In this document: piece after piece, positions 16,613 through 25,315 of the stretch | How positions within the stretch are numbered: position 1 is the stretch's first letter | Layout of the letters: every line of letters starts with the position of its first letter | From: an uncultured Psychroserpens sp. | GTDB lineage: Bacteria > Bacteroidota > Bacteroidia > Flavobacteriales > Flavobacteriaceae | Length of the DNA: 64,000 nucleotides | Assembly: GCA_947489585.1 (NCBI GenBank) | Contig: CANLEE010000001.1 | Coordinates: forward strand, 552,946-616,945 | Direction: 5' to 3' | Position numbers and translations under genes: made by a program | Notes under the pieces: model-generated | Seen by the model: only the letters and a program-made list of their open reading frames with translations | What the model was told of the DNA's origin: nothing | Database searches by the model: none

Positions 16613-17158
16613 TTATTCTAAAATACCATCAACAATGCCATAAGCTTTAGATTCTTCAGCTCCCATCCAATGATCACGATTAAAGTCTTTCATAACCTTG
16701 TCGAGATCTTGCCCGCAGTTATCTGCTAAAATTCGGGCACTCAATTCTTTGGTTTTTATGATTTCCTGAGCTGTAATTTCTATATCACTAGCCTGACCTC
16801 GCGCACCACCACTTGGCTGGTGAATCATCACTCTAGCATGTGGCTGTATATAACGTTTGCCTTTAGTTCCAACAGATAATAAGATAGATCCCATTGAAGC
16901 CGCTAAGCCTGTACAAATTGTAGAGACATCACTATTTAATGATTTTATGCAATCGTACATTGCAAATCCAGACGTCACATAACCTCCAGGACTGTTTATA
17001 TATAAATGGATGTCTTTGGTCTCTAAAGCATCCAGATATAATAAACGATCAATCACGTGCTTTGCCGATTCATCATCTACCATTCCCCAAAGAAACACTT
17101 TGCGCTCTTCTAATAATTTACTATCGATGACATCTTGTGCTTTTGCTTGCTTGCTCAT
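16613..17158 (-). CDS. clpP: ClpP-family serine protease
   Basis: The proteolytic subunit of a Clp protease, 181 residues. The triad is intact by alignment to E. coli ClpP: Ser88 in A-A-S-M-G-S, His113 in M-I-H-Q-P-S-G-G and Asp162 in N-R-D-H-W. No trigger factor or clpX gene lies next to it, unlike the common clpP locus, so this could be a second ClpP copy. It lacks a propeptide-like extension. A terminator separates it from trxA upstream, and the DUF58 gene follows closely. Confidence 0.9.
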   Translation of the reverse strand: MSKQAKAQDVIDSKLLEERKVFLWGMVDDESAKHVIDRLLYLDALETKDIHLYINSPGGYVTSGFAMYDCIKSLNSDVSTICTGLAASMGSILLSVGTKGKRYIQPHARVMIHQPSGGARGQASDIEITAQEIIKTKELSARILADNCGQDLDKVMKDFNRDHWMGAEESKAYGIVDGILE

Positions 17159-17182
17159 ATAATTTAATTTTCATTAAAAATA

Positions 17183-17213
17183 AAAAAAGGTTCACCACAA
17201 TGGCAAACCTTTT
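17183..17213. terminator. terminator downstream of trxA
   Basis: AAAGGTTTGCC pairs with GGTGAACCTTT on the minus strand, followed by TTTTATTTT. It lies 20 to 50 bp after the trxA stop and before clpP. Confidence 0.75.
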
Positions 17214-17235
17214 ATCATTTCTTTTAGAATATATC

Positions 17236-17553
17236 TTATAATAAAGAATCAATAGCTTCAGTGTAAGCTGCTTTAGGAGCTACGCCTACTTGACGACCAA
17301 CAACTTCTCCGTTTTGGAATACCAAAACAGTAGGAATGTTACGCACACCATATTTCGCTGCAAATTCTTGATTTGCATCAACATCAACTTTTCCTACAAC
17401 AGCTTTACCGTCATACTCTGTGCTAATTTCATCAATGATTGGTCCAACCATTCTACATGGTCCACACCAAGCAGCCCAAAAATCAACCACTACTGGTTTA
17501 TCACTCTTTAATACTGTTTCTTCAAACGTCGCATCTGTTATTTCTAATGCCAT
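17236..17553 (-). CDS. trxA: thioredoxin
   Basis: Cytoplasmic thioredoxin of 105 residues, the normal length. The redox pair is Cys30 and Cys33 in W-C-G-P-C, the buried Asp24 is present, and the cis-Pro motif appears as N-I-P-T near residue 74. It reduces protein disulfides with thioredoxin reductase. A -7 box TAATTTTG lies on the minus strand at 17604-17597. It is separated from clpP by a terminator, so it forms a single-gene unit. Confidence 0.96.
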   Translation of the reverse strand: MALEITDATFEETVLKSDKPVVVDFWAAWCGPCRMVGPIIDEISTEYDGKAVVGKVDVDANQEFAAKYGVRNIPTVLVFQNGEVVGRQVGVAPKAAYTEAIDSLL

Positions 17554-17596
17554 AATTATATTATCTATATGTTTAACTTCATTTTAATTTAATACA

Positions 17597-17604
17597 CAAA
17601 ATTA
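17597..17604 (-). promoter_or_regulatory. -7 box upstream of trxA
   Basis: TAATTTTG on the minus strand fits TAnnTTTG and lies about 43 bp upstream of the trxA ATG. A TTTG lies further upstream, though closer than the usual spacing. Confidence 0.5.
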
Positions 17605-17681
17605 GTCAAAAATTTTGCCAAACCTTACAATGGCAGTATTTGTTTTGATTATGAGGTTATTGATAGGTTATATAATAGTAT

Positions 17682-17753
17682 TTGGGCGCATAAACCAGGC
17701 TCTCACTACTCGCTCTCTTTGAGGAGCTCAAACATGCCGTTCCATCCTTTGCG
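17682..17753 (+). repeat. dispersed intergenic repeat, copy 1
   Basis: This stretch shares a patterned sequence with 33730-33810 (opposite strand): TTGGGCG, CAGGCT, ACTCGCT or AGTCGCT, GAGCTC, CCATCCTTTGCG or CAATCCTTCACG. It is richer in G and C than its surroundings and codes for nothing. It belongs to a short dispersed repeat family of flavobacterial intergenic regions. Confidence 0.55.
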
Positions 17754-17772
17754 CAAAGCAAATTATTTAAAT

Positions 17773-17788
17773 GCAACCAAAAAGTTGC
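17773..17788. promoter_or_regulatory. operator 1 (GCAAC-N6-GTTGC)
   Basis: A palindrome that overlaps the -33 region of the SRPBCC-ArsR operon. It is identical in its arms and spacing to operator 2, 42 bp downstream. The likely ligand-responsive repressor is the ArsR protein encoded in the operon. Confidence 0.7.
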
Positions 17789-17805
17789 GCATTAAAATAA
17801 TTTGA

Positions 17806-17814
17806 TATATTTTA
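17806..17814 (+). promoter_or_regulatory. -7 box of the SRPBCC-ArsR operon
   Basis: TATATTTTA resembles TAnnTTTG and lies between the two operators. TTG at 17785-17787, inside operator 1, is 18 bp upstream and can serve as the -33 element. Confidence 0.45.
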
Positions 17815-17830
17815 GCAACTATAAAGTTGC
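17815..17830. promoter_or_regulatory. operator 2 (GCAAC-N6-GTTGC)
   Basis: The second copy, located at the expected transcription start. Its centre is 42 bp, four helical turns, from operator 1, so two dimers would bind the same DNA face and cover the promoter. Confidence 0.7.
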
Positions 17831-17856
17831 ATATTAATCAAAAAAATCGAATAATT

Positions 17857-18288
17857 ATGAAAGACGTTATTACCAAAGAAAAAGTATTTAATCATCCTAT
17901 CGAAAAAGTGTGGAATGCCATCTCAAAGGCTGAAGAAATTTCGACTTGGTTTATTCAAGCCGACTTCAAAGCTGAAAAGGGATATCACTATCTATTCACT
18001 TCAGAAGTGAACGAGAAAGGATGCACAACCATTAGCGGAACCGTTAAAGAAGCAAATCCATATGTATTAGTCTATACATGGATTGTTGCCGATACTGAAG
18101 TAGAAACCACAGTCACTTGGAAATTAGAATCTGTTAACGATGGCACTAAATTGTATTTAGAACACTCAGGCATTTCAAACTATGCTGGAGACACAGCGAT
18201 TGCTATGTTTGAAAGCTTTAATGGTGGCTGGGATGGTTGCATCAACCAACTAACAGATTATTTAAAACAAGAAGTTAATGCAGGATAG
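17857..18288 (+). CDS. SRPBCC (AHSA1-like) domain protein
   Basis: A 143-residue protein of the SRPBCC/START-like fold, AHSA1 subgroup. The typical start F-N-H-P-I-E-K-V-W-N-A-I-S, then W-F, and the C-terminal G-G-W-D-G helix are visible. Members bind hydrophobic ligands; the ligand here is unknown. The ATG at 17857 is chosen because an upstream TTG at 17827 lies inside operator 2. The gene overlaps the arsR gene by 11 bp, so the two are translationally coupled. Confidence 0.88.
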   Translation: MKDVITKEKVFNHPIEKVWNAISKAEEISTWFIQADFKAEKGYHYLFTSEVNEKGCTTISGTVKEANPYVLVYTWIVADTEVETTVTWKLESVNDGTKLYLEHSGISNYAGDTAIAMFESFNGGWDGCINQLTDYLKQEVNAG

Positions 18289-18607
18289 AATCACACAATT
18301 ATTTAAAGCTATTGCAGACCCAACAAGGCGTGAGATTTTTCACGCCTTAGTAATCGCGACCTCAGCATTGTCAATCACTCAAATAGCAAATCAGTTTGAA
18401 ATCAGTAGACAAGGCGTTACCAAACATATCAAAACATTAGAAGATGCTGGCTTGGTGGTTTTGGATAGTCAAGGTCGTGAGCGCTTTTGTAATGCTAATG
18501 CAAAACCACTCAAAGAACTCAATAAATGGATGAAGTTCTACGAGCAATTCTGGGATGACAAATTAGATAACTTAGATGATTACTTAAACACAACTAAGAA
18601 TGCTTAA
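18278..18607 (+). CDS. ArsR-family transcriptional regulator
   Basis: A 109-residue winged-HTH regulator (A-D-P-T-R-R-E-I-F, then S-R-Q-G-V-T-K-H-I-K-T-L as recognition helix, then the E-R-F-C-N wing). It lacks the paired Cys metal site of classical ArsR/SmtB proteins. It belongs to the subgroup found between SRPBCC genes, which probably responds to a small molecule bound with the SRPBCC partner. It overlaps both neighbours (11 and 8 bp). Autoregulation through the two GCAAC-N6-GTTGC palindromes upstream is inferred. Confidence 0.9.
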   Translation: MQDRITQLFKAIADPTRREIFHALVIATSALSITQIANQFEISRQGVTKHIKTLEDAGLVVLDSQGRERFCNANAKPLKELNKWMKFYEQFWDDKLDNLDDYLNTTKNA

Positions 18608-19037
18608 TCATAAACCTATAAATCATCCTGACACCAATTATCAAAAACAAATAGAAGTATCAGCAACTACAAAAGAAATCTTCAAAGCTTTAACAGAAGA
18701 CATTCATCTTTGGTGGTCAAACACAAGTCAATCCAAACAAAAAATGGGAGGCCAATTTACAGTTCATTTCGAAAATGAATATTGGTGGACCTTCAAAATC
18801 CTTGAGTTTAGGCCAAATCATGAAATCGTTTGGAAATGTATTGATGGTGAACCCGATTTCAATAAAGAATGGATTGGCCACATTCTACATTGGGAAATTA
18901 TTGAAGACGTATCAACATCAAAAATTAATTTTCACCAAGCAGGCCTCACGCCAGAAATAATGTGTTATGATATTTGTTCAACTACTTGGGATATGTTTAT
19001 AACAGAACGTTTAAAAACCCATCTTGATTCCAACTAA
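18600..19037 (+). CDS. SRPBCC domain protein
   Basis: A second SRPBCC protein, 145 residues, with I-F-K-A-L-T-E-D-I-H-L-W-W at the N-terminus and a C-terminal helix (D-M-F-I-T-E-R-L-K-T-H-L). It starts with an 8-bp overlap with arsR. It differs clearly from the first SRPBCC protein and may bind a different ligand or form a heteromer with it. The role of the operon is unknown. Confidence 0.85.
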   Translation: MLNHKPINHPDTNYQKQIEVSATTKEIFKALTEDIHLWWSNTSQSKQKMGGQFTVHFENEYWWTFKILEFRPNHEIVWKCIDGEPDFNKEWIGHILHWEIIEDVSTSKINFHQAGLTPEIMCYDICSTTWDMFITERLKTHLDSN

Positions 19038-19227
19038 GAAAAAAATAGCAATTTTAAGACGTAGTTGTGTTTTGGTATTTTAACTGAAAATAGCCATAAA
19101 TTAAACTTGCACCACAAATAATGGTCATTAAATGGTCCATAAATGTATCGCCATTAATTAACCCAAAAAAAGCTGCAGATAAACCTGCTGTTCCAACAAA
19201 TAATAAAAGATTTCTAGTCGTTTTCAT
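18997..19227 (-). CDS. small membrane protein, probable
   Basis: A 76-codon frame from the ATG at 19227 encodes MKTTRNLL, then two hydrophobic stretches at about residues 7-25 and 33-50, and a basic tail. Composition and hydrophobic pattern look like a real small inner-membrane protein, and it fills an otherwise empty 240-bp gap. The last 40 bp overlap the convergent SRPBCC gene, where the reading frame may not be the true end; a frameshift after the Phe-Gln-Leu near residue 49 cannot be excluded. The function is unknown. Confidence 0.45.
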
Positions 19228-19278
19228 ATCTAAATGCTTTTGTTTAGATATGTAGTAGATATGATTAAAATGTTACAA

Positions 19279-22200
19279 TTAATTCAATTTGTACATTACG
19301 TCATGAGTCTCTAATTCATTCAAAAGTTCTTGTGAAATCTTAACCTTTTGCTTTCGACTTGGCATATTCAGCTTAATTTTTTCATCGTTATCATAGACAA
19401 TAAAACTCAATGCTTTTTCACCTTGATGCAGTCTAAATAAATCTTGTAGAATAGCAATGCGTTGCTCTTGTAAATCTCTAATATTTAATTGAATTGATAA
19501 CTTCTTAGCATAAGTATCCATGACATCATGCAACAATTGAAAACTATTAAATTGCAATCTTGGATCACTCTTTTTACCTGTATCACGATTAACCCAACCT
19601 TCTCTTATAAATGATTTTACATAGACAAAGCTATTCTTCACTAAAAAGTGACGGTATTTTAGATACTCTTCGCCAAAAATCCTAAACTCATAACTATCCG
19701 TATAATCTTCAACCATAAATAATGCCCAACCTTTACCTTGCTTACTCACACGATGTTGTACATCGGTAACCACACCACCAAAGGTTATTTCACGATTGAC
19801 ATAATTTTCTAATTCATTAAAAAGTGCCAAAGTACCATTACAAAACGTTTTCATTTCTACTTTAAAATCATCTAAAGGATGGCCCGAAATATAAACCCCT
19901 ACTACTTCTTTTTCTTGAGCAAGTTTCTCCATAGTTCCCCATTCTTCACATGGTGGTACAATAGGTTCTGCAATCTGAACTTCGCTTGCTGTTCCAAACA
20001 AACTCACTTGCGCAGAATTCTCATTCTCTTGGTGCTTAGCGCCATACTTAATGGCTTTTTCTAAAAAGGTAATCCCATCACCATCATCATGAAAATATTG
20101 TGCACGATGTGTCTCTCCAAACCCGTCAAAACCTCCAGCTAAGGCTAAGTTTTCAAAAGCTTTCTTATTGGCAGCTCTTAAATCAATACGCTTCGCTAAA
20201 TCAAAAATCGATTTATAATGTCCAGCTTCTTTTCGATTTGCAACAATGGTTTTTACGGCACCATGACCAACACCTTTTATAGCACCCATTCCAAAACGAA
20301 CAGCACCATGTTGGTTTACCGAAAACTTATAATACGATTCATTCACATCAGGACCTAGTACATCCAAACGCATACGTTTACATTCTTCCATAAAGAAGGT
20401 CACTTGCTTTATGTCATTCATATTATTAGACAGTACAGCTGCCATATATTCTGCAGGATAATGTGCTTTTAAATAGGCAGTCTGGTAAGCAATCCATGCA
20501 TAACAGGTCGAGTGTGACTTGTTAAAAGCATAACTTGCAAAAGCTTCCCAATCTCTCCATACCTTTTCTAAGATTTTAGCTTCATGGCCATTAGCGCTGG
20601 CTTGCTCAATAAATTTTGGTTTCATTTTATCCAAAACCGCAATTTGCTTTTTACCCATCGCCTTACGTAATACATCGGCTTCACCTTTAGTGAAATCTGC
20701 TAATTTTTGAGACAACAGCATAACTTGCTCTTGGTAGACTGTAATTCCGTAGGTTTCTTTGAGATACTCTTCCATTGCAGGCAAATCATACTCAATAGCT
20801 TCATCGCCATGTTTACGACGAACAAAACTTGGAATATATTCCATTGGTCCTGGACGATAGAGTGCGTTCATCGCAATCAAATCCTCAAAAACTGTAGGCT
20901 TTAAATCTTTGAGGTGTTTTTGCATTCCAAGTGATTCATATTGGAATACACCAACAGTTTCTCCTTTTTGAAACAGCTCATATGTTTTTTCATCATCTAA
21001 AGGAAAACTATCTGGATCGAGCAAAATACCATGCTTTGCTTTAACAATTTTAACGGTGTCCTTAATTAAAGTTAAGGTTTTTAATCCTAAAAAATCCATC
21101 TTAAGTAATCCAGCATCCTCAACCACTGAGTTATCAAATTGAGTGACATATAAGTCGGAATCTTTTGCTAAAGCAACAGGAACAAATTTGGTAATATCGT
21201 CTGGAGTAATGATAACTCCACAAGCATGAATTCCAGTATTTCTAACTGATCCTTCTAGGGATCTTGCAAGGTTTACAGTTTCTGCATCTAAACCTTCTCC
21301 ATCTGCAATATTAAGTAGTTCATTAACTTTTTCTAAATCTTCAGCTCTAAACTTCTTACCTAACTCCTTTTCATCATACCCAAAAATCTTATTTAGTTTT
21401 GACATGGTAGGAATTAGCTTCGCAATTCGATCGGCTTCAAATAATGGTAGATCTAGTACTCTGGCAGTGTCACGAATTGATGATTTTGCAGCCATTGTTC
21501 CGTAGGTAATAATTTGAGCCACCTGACTTGAGCCATATTTTTCAATCACGTAATCCATTACACGACTTCGACCTTCATCATCAAAATCAATATCAATATC
21601 TGGCATACTAATACGATCTGGGTTTAAGAAGCGCTCAAAAAGTAAATCGTATTTTAACGGATCAATATTGGTAATCCAAAGACAATAGGCAACTACAGAT
21701 CCAGCAGCCGAACCACGACCTGGACCAACAGATACATCCATATTTCGGGCTTCACGAATGAAATCCTCAACAATTAAAAAATAACCTGGATAACCTGTGT
21801 TTTCAATAACACTTAACTCAAAATCAAGCCGTTCTTTAATATCATCAGTAAGTACTTCGTAGCGCTTTTTAGCACCTTCATATGTTAAATGTCTTAGATA
21901 AGCATTCTCTCCTCGTTTTCCACCATCAGCTAAATCAGCATCATCTTTAAACTCATCAGGAATGTCAAACGCTGGCAATAGTACATCACGAGCAAGCTGA
22001 AACCCTTCAACTTTATCAACGACGTCTTGTATGTTAGTAATAGCTTCAGGAATATCTCTAAAGAGCGCTTTCATTTCTTCAGAAGATTTGAAATAATACT
22101 CTTGATTTGGTAGACCATAACGATAGCCTCGACCTCGACCAATAGGTGTTGCTTGTTTTTCACCTTCTTTAACACATAATAAAATATCATGTGCATTAGC

Positions 22201-23664
22201 ATCTTCTTGCTTGCAGTAATAAGTATTATTAGTAGCAATAAGTTTTATATCATGTTTTTGCGCAAGTTTTATCAATACAGGGTTGACACGATTTTCATCT
22301 TCCTGATTATGACGCATAAGTTCAACATACAAATCATCGCCAAATTCTTGCTTCCACCAAACTAAAGCTTCTTCAGCTTGATTTTCACCAACGTTCAAAA
22401 CTTTGCTTGGCACTTCTCCATAAAGATTTCCAGTCAAGCAAATCAAATCGTCTTTATACTGCTGAATAAGTTTTTTATCAATTCTTGGTAAATAATAAAA
22501 TCCGTCAACAAACGCATGTGATGATAACTTAGCTAAATTATGATAGCCTTGCTTATTCTTAGCGATTAATACAATCTGATAACCGTTATCCTTTCGGGTT
22601 TTATCGGCATGATCTTCACATACAAAAAACTCACAACCAATAATTGGCTTTATTTCTTTTAAATCTGAAGTTTCGCCTTTAGCTTCAGCTTCAGCTTTTT
22701 TAGATTTGACAGATTTATTATGATTATTAACCGCTTTCACAAAATGGAATGCACCCATCATGTTAGCATGATCAGTAAGAGCAACAGCAGACATATTTTG
22801 TTCTGCAGCAACAGTAACCAAATCTGCAATACTAATGGTTGATTGTAATACCGAAAATTGTGAATGATTGTGAAGGTGAACAAAATCAATATCTGCTAAA
22901 TCTGAAATATTTTCTTTTATTTCAGCTTCAGAAATAGCACCGCTTTGCAATTTTTGAAGTTGCTCATTAATCTTAGCACTTTCTTTTTTAAGATTAATAT
23001 GCTTTAAACCTAAGAGTTGAATTGTTTGTGGATTTTTCTCATTAAAATTCTGAAAATAATCAGGCTGAACGTCTAGTTGCTCCTTAGTATATTCTCCTAG
23101 GCGAACCAATTCAAAAAAGCAACGCGTTGTAGCCTCTACATCGGCTGTTGCGTTGTGTGCTTCTGAAAAAGGTTTGTTAAATAAAAATTGGTGTAACTCG
23201 GTTAAGGTTGGGAGTTTAAACTTCCCGTAACGTCCTCCAGGAATTTGACACAATGCTGCTGTATGCTCTGTACAGGTATCTAAAACAGGAAGTTCTTGAA
23301 GTTGGTTGGCCATATTTAATCGCACAAATTCGGCTCCCATAATATTGAGGTCAAACTTCACATTTTGACCAACAACAAATTTGGTTTTAGATAATGCCCC
23401 ATTGAACTTTTCTAAAACATTTTGAAGAGTTACACCTTGTTCTTCGGCCAGTTCGGTTGAAATCCCATGAATTTTTTCAGCATCATAAGGGATATTAAAT
23501 CCGTCAGGTTTTACTAAATAATCTTGATGGTCAATACAGTTTCCCATCTCGTCATGCAATTGCCATGCAATTTGAATACATCTTGGCCAATTATCAACAT
23601 CAGTAATTGGAGCATCCCAACGTTTTGGTAATCCTGTAGTTTCGGTATCAAAGATTAAATACAT
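19279..23664 (-). CDS. dnaE: DNA polymerase III alpha subunit with N-terminal proofreading exonuclease
   Basis: The replicative polymerase, 1461 residues. Order: DEDDh 3'-5' exonuclease at residues 1-190 (D-T-E-T-T-G and H-N-A-T-A-D); PHP domain from about 255 (H-L-H-N-H-S-Q-F-S, D-H-A-N-M); C-family polymerase core with P-D-I-D-I-D-F-D-D near 690 and H-A-C-G-V-I-I near 815; HhH region; OB fold near 1310-1400 (F-G-G-V-V-T-D-V). Fusion to the exonuclease is typical of Bacteroidetes DnaE and does not make it a PolC, where the exonuclease is inserted in the PHP domain. The ATG at 23664 opens directly with the exonuclease strand. Confidence 0.96.
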   Translation of the reverse strand: MYLIFDTETTGLPKRWDAPITDVDNWPRCIQIAWQLHDEMGNCIDHQDYLVKPDGFNIPYDAEKIHGISTELAEEQGVTLQNVLEKFNGALSKTKFVVGQNVKFDLNIMGAEFVRLNMANQLQELPVLDTCTEHTAALCQIPGGRYGKFKLPTLTELHQFLFNKPFSEAHNATADVEATTRCFFELVRLGEYTKEQLDVQPDYFQNFNEKNPQTIQLLGLKHINLKKESAKINEQLQKLQSGAISEAEIKENISDLADIDFVHLHNHSQFSVLQSTISIADLVTVAAEQNMSAVALTDHANMMGAFHFVKAVNNHNKSVKSKKAEAEAKGETSDLKEIKPIIGCEFFVCEDHADKTRKDNGYQIVLIAKNKQGYHNLAKLSSHAFVDGFYYLPRIDKKLIQQYKDDLICLTGNLYGEVPSKVLNVGENQAEEALVWWKQEFGDDLYVELMRHNQEDENRVNPVLIKLAQKHDIKLIATNNTYYCKQEDANAHDILLCVKEGEKQATPIGRGRGYRYGLPNQEYYFKSSEEMKALFRDIPEAITNIQDVVDKVEGFQLARDVLLPAFDIPDEFKDDADLADGGKRGENAYLRHLTYEGAKKRYEVLTDDIKERLDFELSVIENTGYPGYFLIVEDFIREARNMDVSVGPGRGSAAGSVVAYCLWITNIDPLKYDLLFERFLNPDRISMPDIDIDFDDEGRSRVMDYVIEKYGSSQVAQIITYGTMAAKSSIRDTARVLDLPLFEADRIAKLIPTMSKLNKIFGYDEKELGKKFRAEDLEKVNELLNIADGEGLDAETVNLARSLEGSVRNTGIHACGVIITPDDITKFVPVALAKDSDLYVTQFDNSVVEDAGLLKMDFLGLKTLTLIKDTVKIVKAKHGILLDPDSFPLDDEKTYELFQKGETVGVFQYESLGMQKHLKDLKPTVFEDLIAMNALYRPGPMEYIPSFVRRKHGDEAIEYDLPAMEEYLKETYGITVYQEQVMLLSQKLADFTKGEADVLRKAMGKKQIAVLDKMKPKFIEQASANGHEAKILEKVWRDWEAFASYAFNKSHSTCYAWIAYQTAYLKAHYPAEYMAAVLSNNMNDIKQVTFFMEECKRMRLDVLGPDVNESYYKFSVNQHGAVRFGMGAIKGVGHGAVKTIVANRKEAGHYKSIFDLAKRIDLRAANKKAFENLALAGGFDGFGETHRAQYFHDDGDGITFLEKAIKYGAKHQENENSAQVSLFGTASEVQIAEPIVPPCEEWGTMEKLAQEKEVVGVYISGHPLDDFKVEMKTFCNGTLALFNELENYVNREITFGGVVTDVQHRVSKQGKGWALFMVEDYTDSYEFRIFGEEYLKYRHFLVKNSFVYVKSFIREGWVNRDTGKKSDPRLQFNSFQLLHDVMDTYAKKLSIQLNIRDLQEQRIAILQDLFRLHQGEKALSFIVYDNDEKIKLNMPSRKQKVKISQELLNELETHDVMYKLN

Positions 23665-23780
23665 GTAATTCTATTTCTATTTTTGGTCATAGCTTTCCGA
23701 AAGGAACTTGGAAAGTAAGTCCATAAAATTACAAATAAACTCTTCTTTTTAAAGGGAAAGTTATGAACAGTTTTAAACAA

Positions 23781-23808
23781 AAAGCGCAACCAAAATTGGT
23801 TGCGCTTT
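23781..23808 (-). terminator. terminator of the lipoprotein gene 23829-24518
   Basis: AAAGCGCAACCA pairs with TGGTTGCGCTTT, followed on the minus strand by TTGTTT. It lies 21 bp after the stop. Confidence 0.8.
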
Positions 23809-23828
23809 ATATTTAAATAAAGATGTTA

Positions 23829-24518
23829 TTAAGGAATACAATCGCCTAACGAATCTACAATCATTTGTATACTACCATCAACATCACCACAAATATCAAT
23901 TTTAGTAATTAAAGCTACTTTATAGGCATTACAAATATCTGTAAATTCTGGCATAGTATCATCTGTAGCGTTAAACACATTTCTTGTACTAATTACTAAC
24001 TGATTAGCTTCCAAACAAGCGTTACCACCATCAATAGCAACTAGACCTCCTACAATTGGTATCCTATGTAAAACCCCTTCATTAAAGTTAACTGATTTCA
24101 AACCATCTTCTGTATATGCGTTAAACCAAAAGGACCCAACAATAAGATTAGGAGTAGAATTAATTACGTTTTGAATTATAATTTGCCCATCTGTTGGATA
24201 AATAGATATGCTAGGATCTGGACTGTTGGCTGTGGAATAAACTACGCCATTAGCATCCTTAACAATTGCTATATTTGGACTATCGCCGCCAAGTTCATAT
24301 GTTCCAGCTGCATCATTTTGAGTTATTAATTGAACAATTTCTAAATTATTACTTCCTTGTATTAAAAATCCTCCAAAATCTATATCTGCAGAAAAAGATG
24401 TAGCTCTCCATAAGTCTGTATTGTAATTCCCTTGCATTGCCGGAGAACTAAATTGAACTTCATCACCACAACTCCATATCGTCAATATCGTTATAAATAA
24501 TAAGGTTAACTTTTTCAT
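23829..24518 (-). CDS. lipoprotein of DUF6252-like family
   Basis: A 229-residue lipoprotein. The signal ends in I-W-S-C-G-D at Cys17, so it is lipidated and probably outer-membrane attached. The mature part contains T-D-L-W-R-A-T-S-F-S-A, G-S-N-N-L-E-I-V-Q-L and a G-T-Y-E-L-G-G strand, the layout of DUF6252-type Flavobacteria proteins with a beta-rich fold. Four further Cys residues in the C-terminal half could form disulfides. It is divergent from rpsP and ends in its own terminator. A related but shorter protein is at 62225. Its function is unknown. Confidence 0.75.
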   Translation of the reverse strand: MKKLTLLFITILTIWSCGDEVQFSSPAMQGNYNTDLWRATSFSADIDFGGFLIQGSNNLEIVQLITQNDAAGTYELGGDSPNIAIVKDANGVVYSTANSPDPSISIYPTDGQIIIQNVINSTPNLIVGSFWFNAYTEDGLKSVNFNEGVLHRIPIVGGLVAIDGGNACLEANQLVISTRNVFNATDDTMPEFTDICNAYKVALITKIDICGDVDGSIQMIVDSLGDCIP

Positions 24519-24616
24519 TTTAATTTGGTTTCGTTATTACTTTCGAAAATAAATAACTATTAAAGAATCCCAAAAGTATAATAAAATTTCAATATTACTT
24601 AATTTCAAATAAAATG

Positions 24617-24645
24617 TTGGTAATTAAATTATTGTATTATCTTTG
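24617..24645 (+). promoter_or_regulatory. promoter of rpsP
   Basis: TTGG at 24617 and TATCTTTG at 24638-24645, separated by 18 bp, match the Bacteroidetes -33/-7 pattern well. A GAGGT/ACCTC hairpin lies in the 5' leader at about 24662-24676. Confidence 0.75.
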
Positions 24646-24693
24646 CGCCTCATTAATAATAGAGGTCGTGAACCTCACAAATTAATTAAATAT

Positions 24694-25212
24694 ATGCCTG
24701 TAAAAATTAGATTACAAAGACACGGTAAAAAAGGGAAACCTTATTATTGGATTGTTGCAGCTGATGCAAGATCAAAAAGAGATGGTAAATACTTAGAAAA
24801 ACTAGGTGCTTACAATCCAAACACGAACCCAGCAACTATTGAATTAAATGTTGATGGTGCCGTACAATGGTTACAGAATGGTGCACAACCAACTGATACA
24901 GCCAGAGCAATTTTATCTTATAAAGGTGCCATGCTTAAAAACCATTTAGCCGGTGGTGTTACTAAAGGTGCTTTAACAGAAGAGCAAGCAGAAGCTAAAT
25001 TCAATGCTTGGTTAGATGAAAAAGCAGGAAAAGTACAAGCTAAAGAAGCTGGTTTGTCTGAAGCTCAAGCTAAAGCTAAAGCTGAAGCATTAGCAGCTGA
25101 AAAAGCGGTTAACGAAGCTAGAATAGCAGCTGCGGCTCCTGTAGTAGAAGAAGCTACTGAAGAAGCACAAGCTGAAGGCGAAGAAGCTACAGCTTCAAAC
25201 GAAGAAGAATAG
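24694..25212 (+). CDS. rpsP: 30S ribosomal protein S16
   Basis: Small-subunit ribosomal protein of 172 residues. The canonical S16 fold fills the first 80 residues (M-P-V-K-I-R-L-Q-R-H-G-K-K-G, then G-A-Y-N-P). The rest is an Ala/Glu/Lys-rich tail typical of Bacteroidetes S16, about twice the length of the E. coli protein. The ATG at 24694 is chosen; a frame extending to 24643 is upstream leader. It is followed by a terminator, then rimM, the usual partner in 30S assembly. Confidence 0.96.
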   Translation: MPVKIRLQRHGKKGKPYYWIVAADARSKRDGKYLEKLGAYNPNTNPATIELNVDGAVQWLQNGAQPTDTARAILSYKGAMLKNHLAGGVTKGALTEEQAEAKFNAWLDEKAGKVQAKEAGLSEAQAKAKAEALAAEKAVNEARIAAAAPVVEEATEEAQAEGEEATASNEEE

Positions 25213-25233
25213 AAATTTATTTTTTATACTTTT

Positions 25234-25264
25234 AAACTCCGATACAATGTATCGGAGTTTTTTA
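25234..25264 (+). terminator. terminator between rpsP and rimM
   Basis: AAACTCCGATAC pairs with GTATCGGAGTTT, followed by TTTTAGTTTT. It may only reduce readthrough, since rimM follows 50 bp later. Confidence 0.85.
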
Positions 25265-25315
25265 GTTTTATAAATAGATGATTTCTGATATTTAGAAAAG
25301 AAAATTACACTTCAA

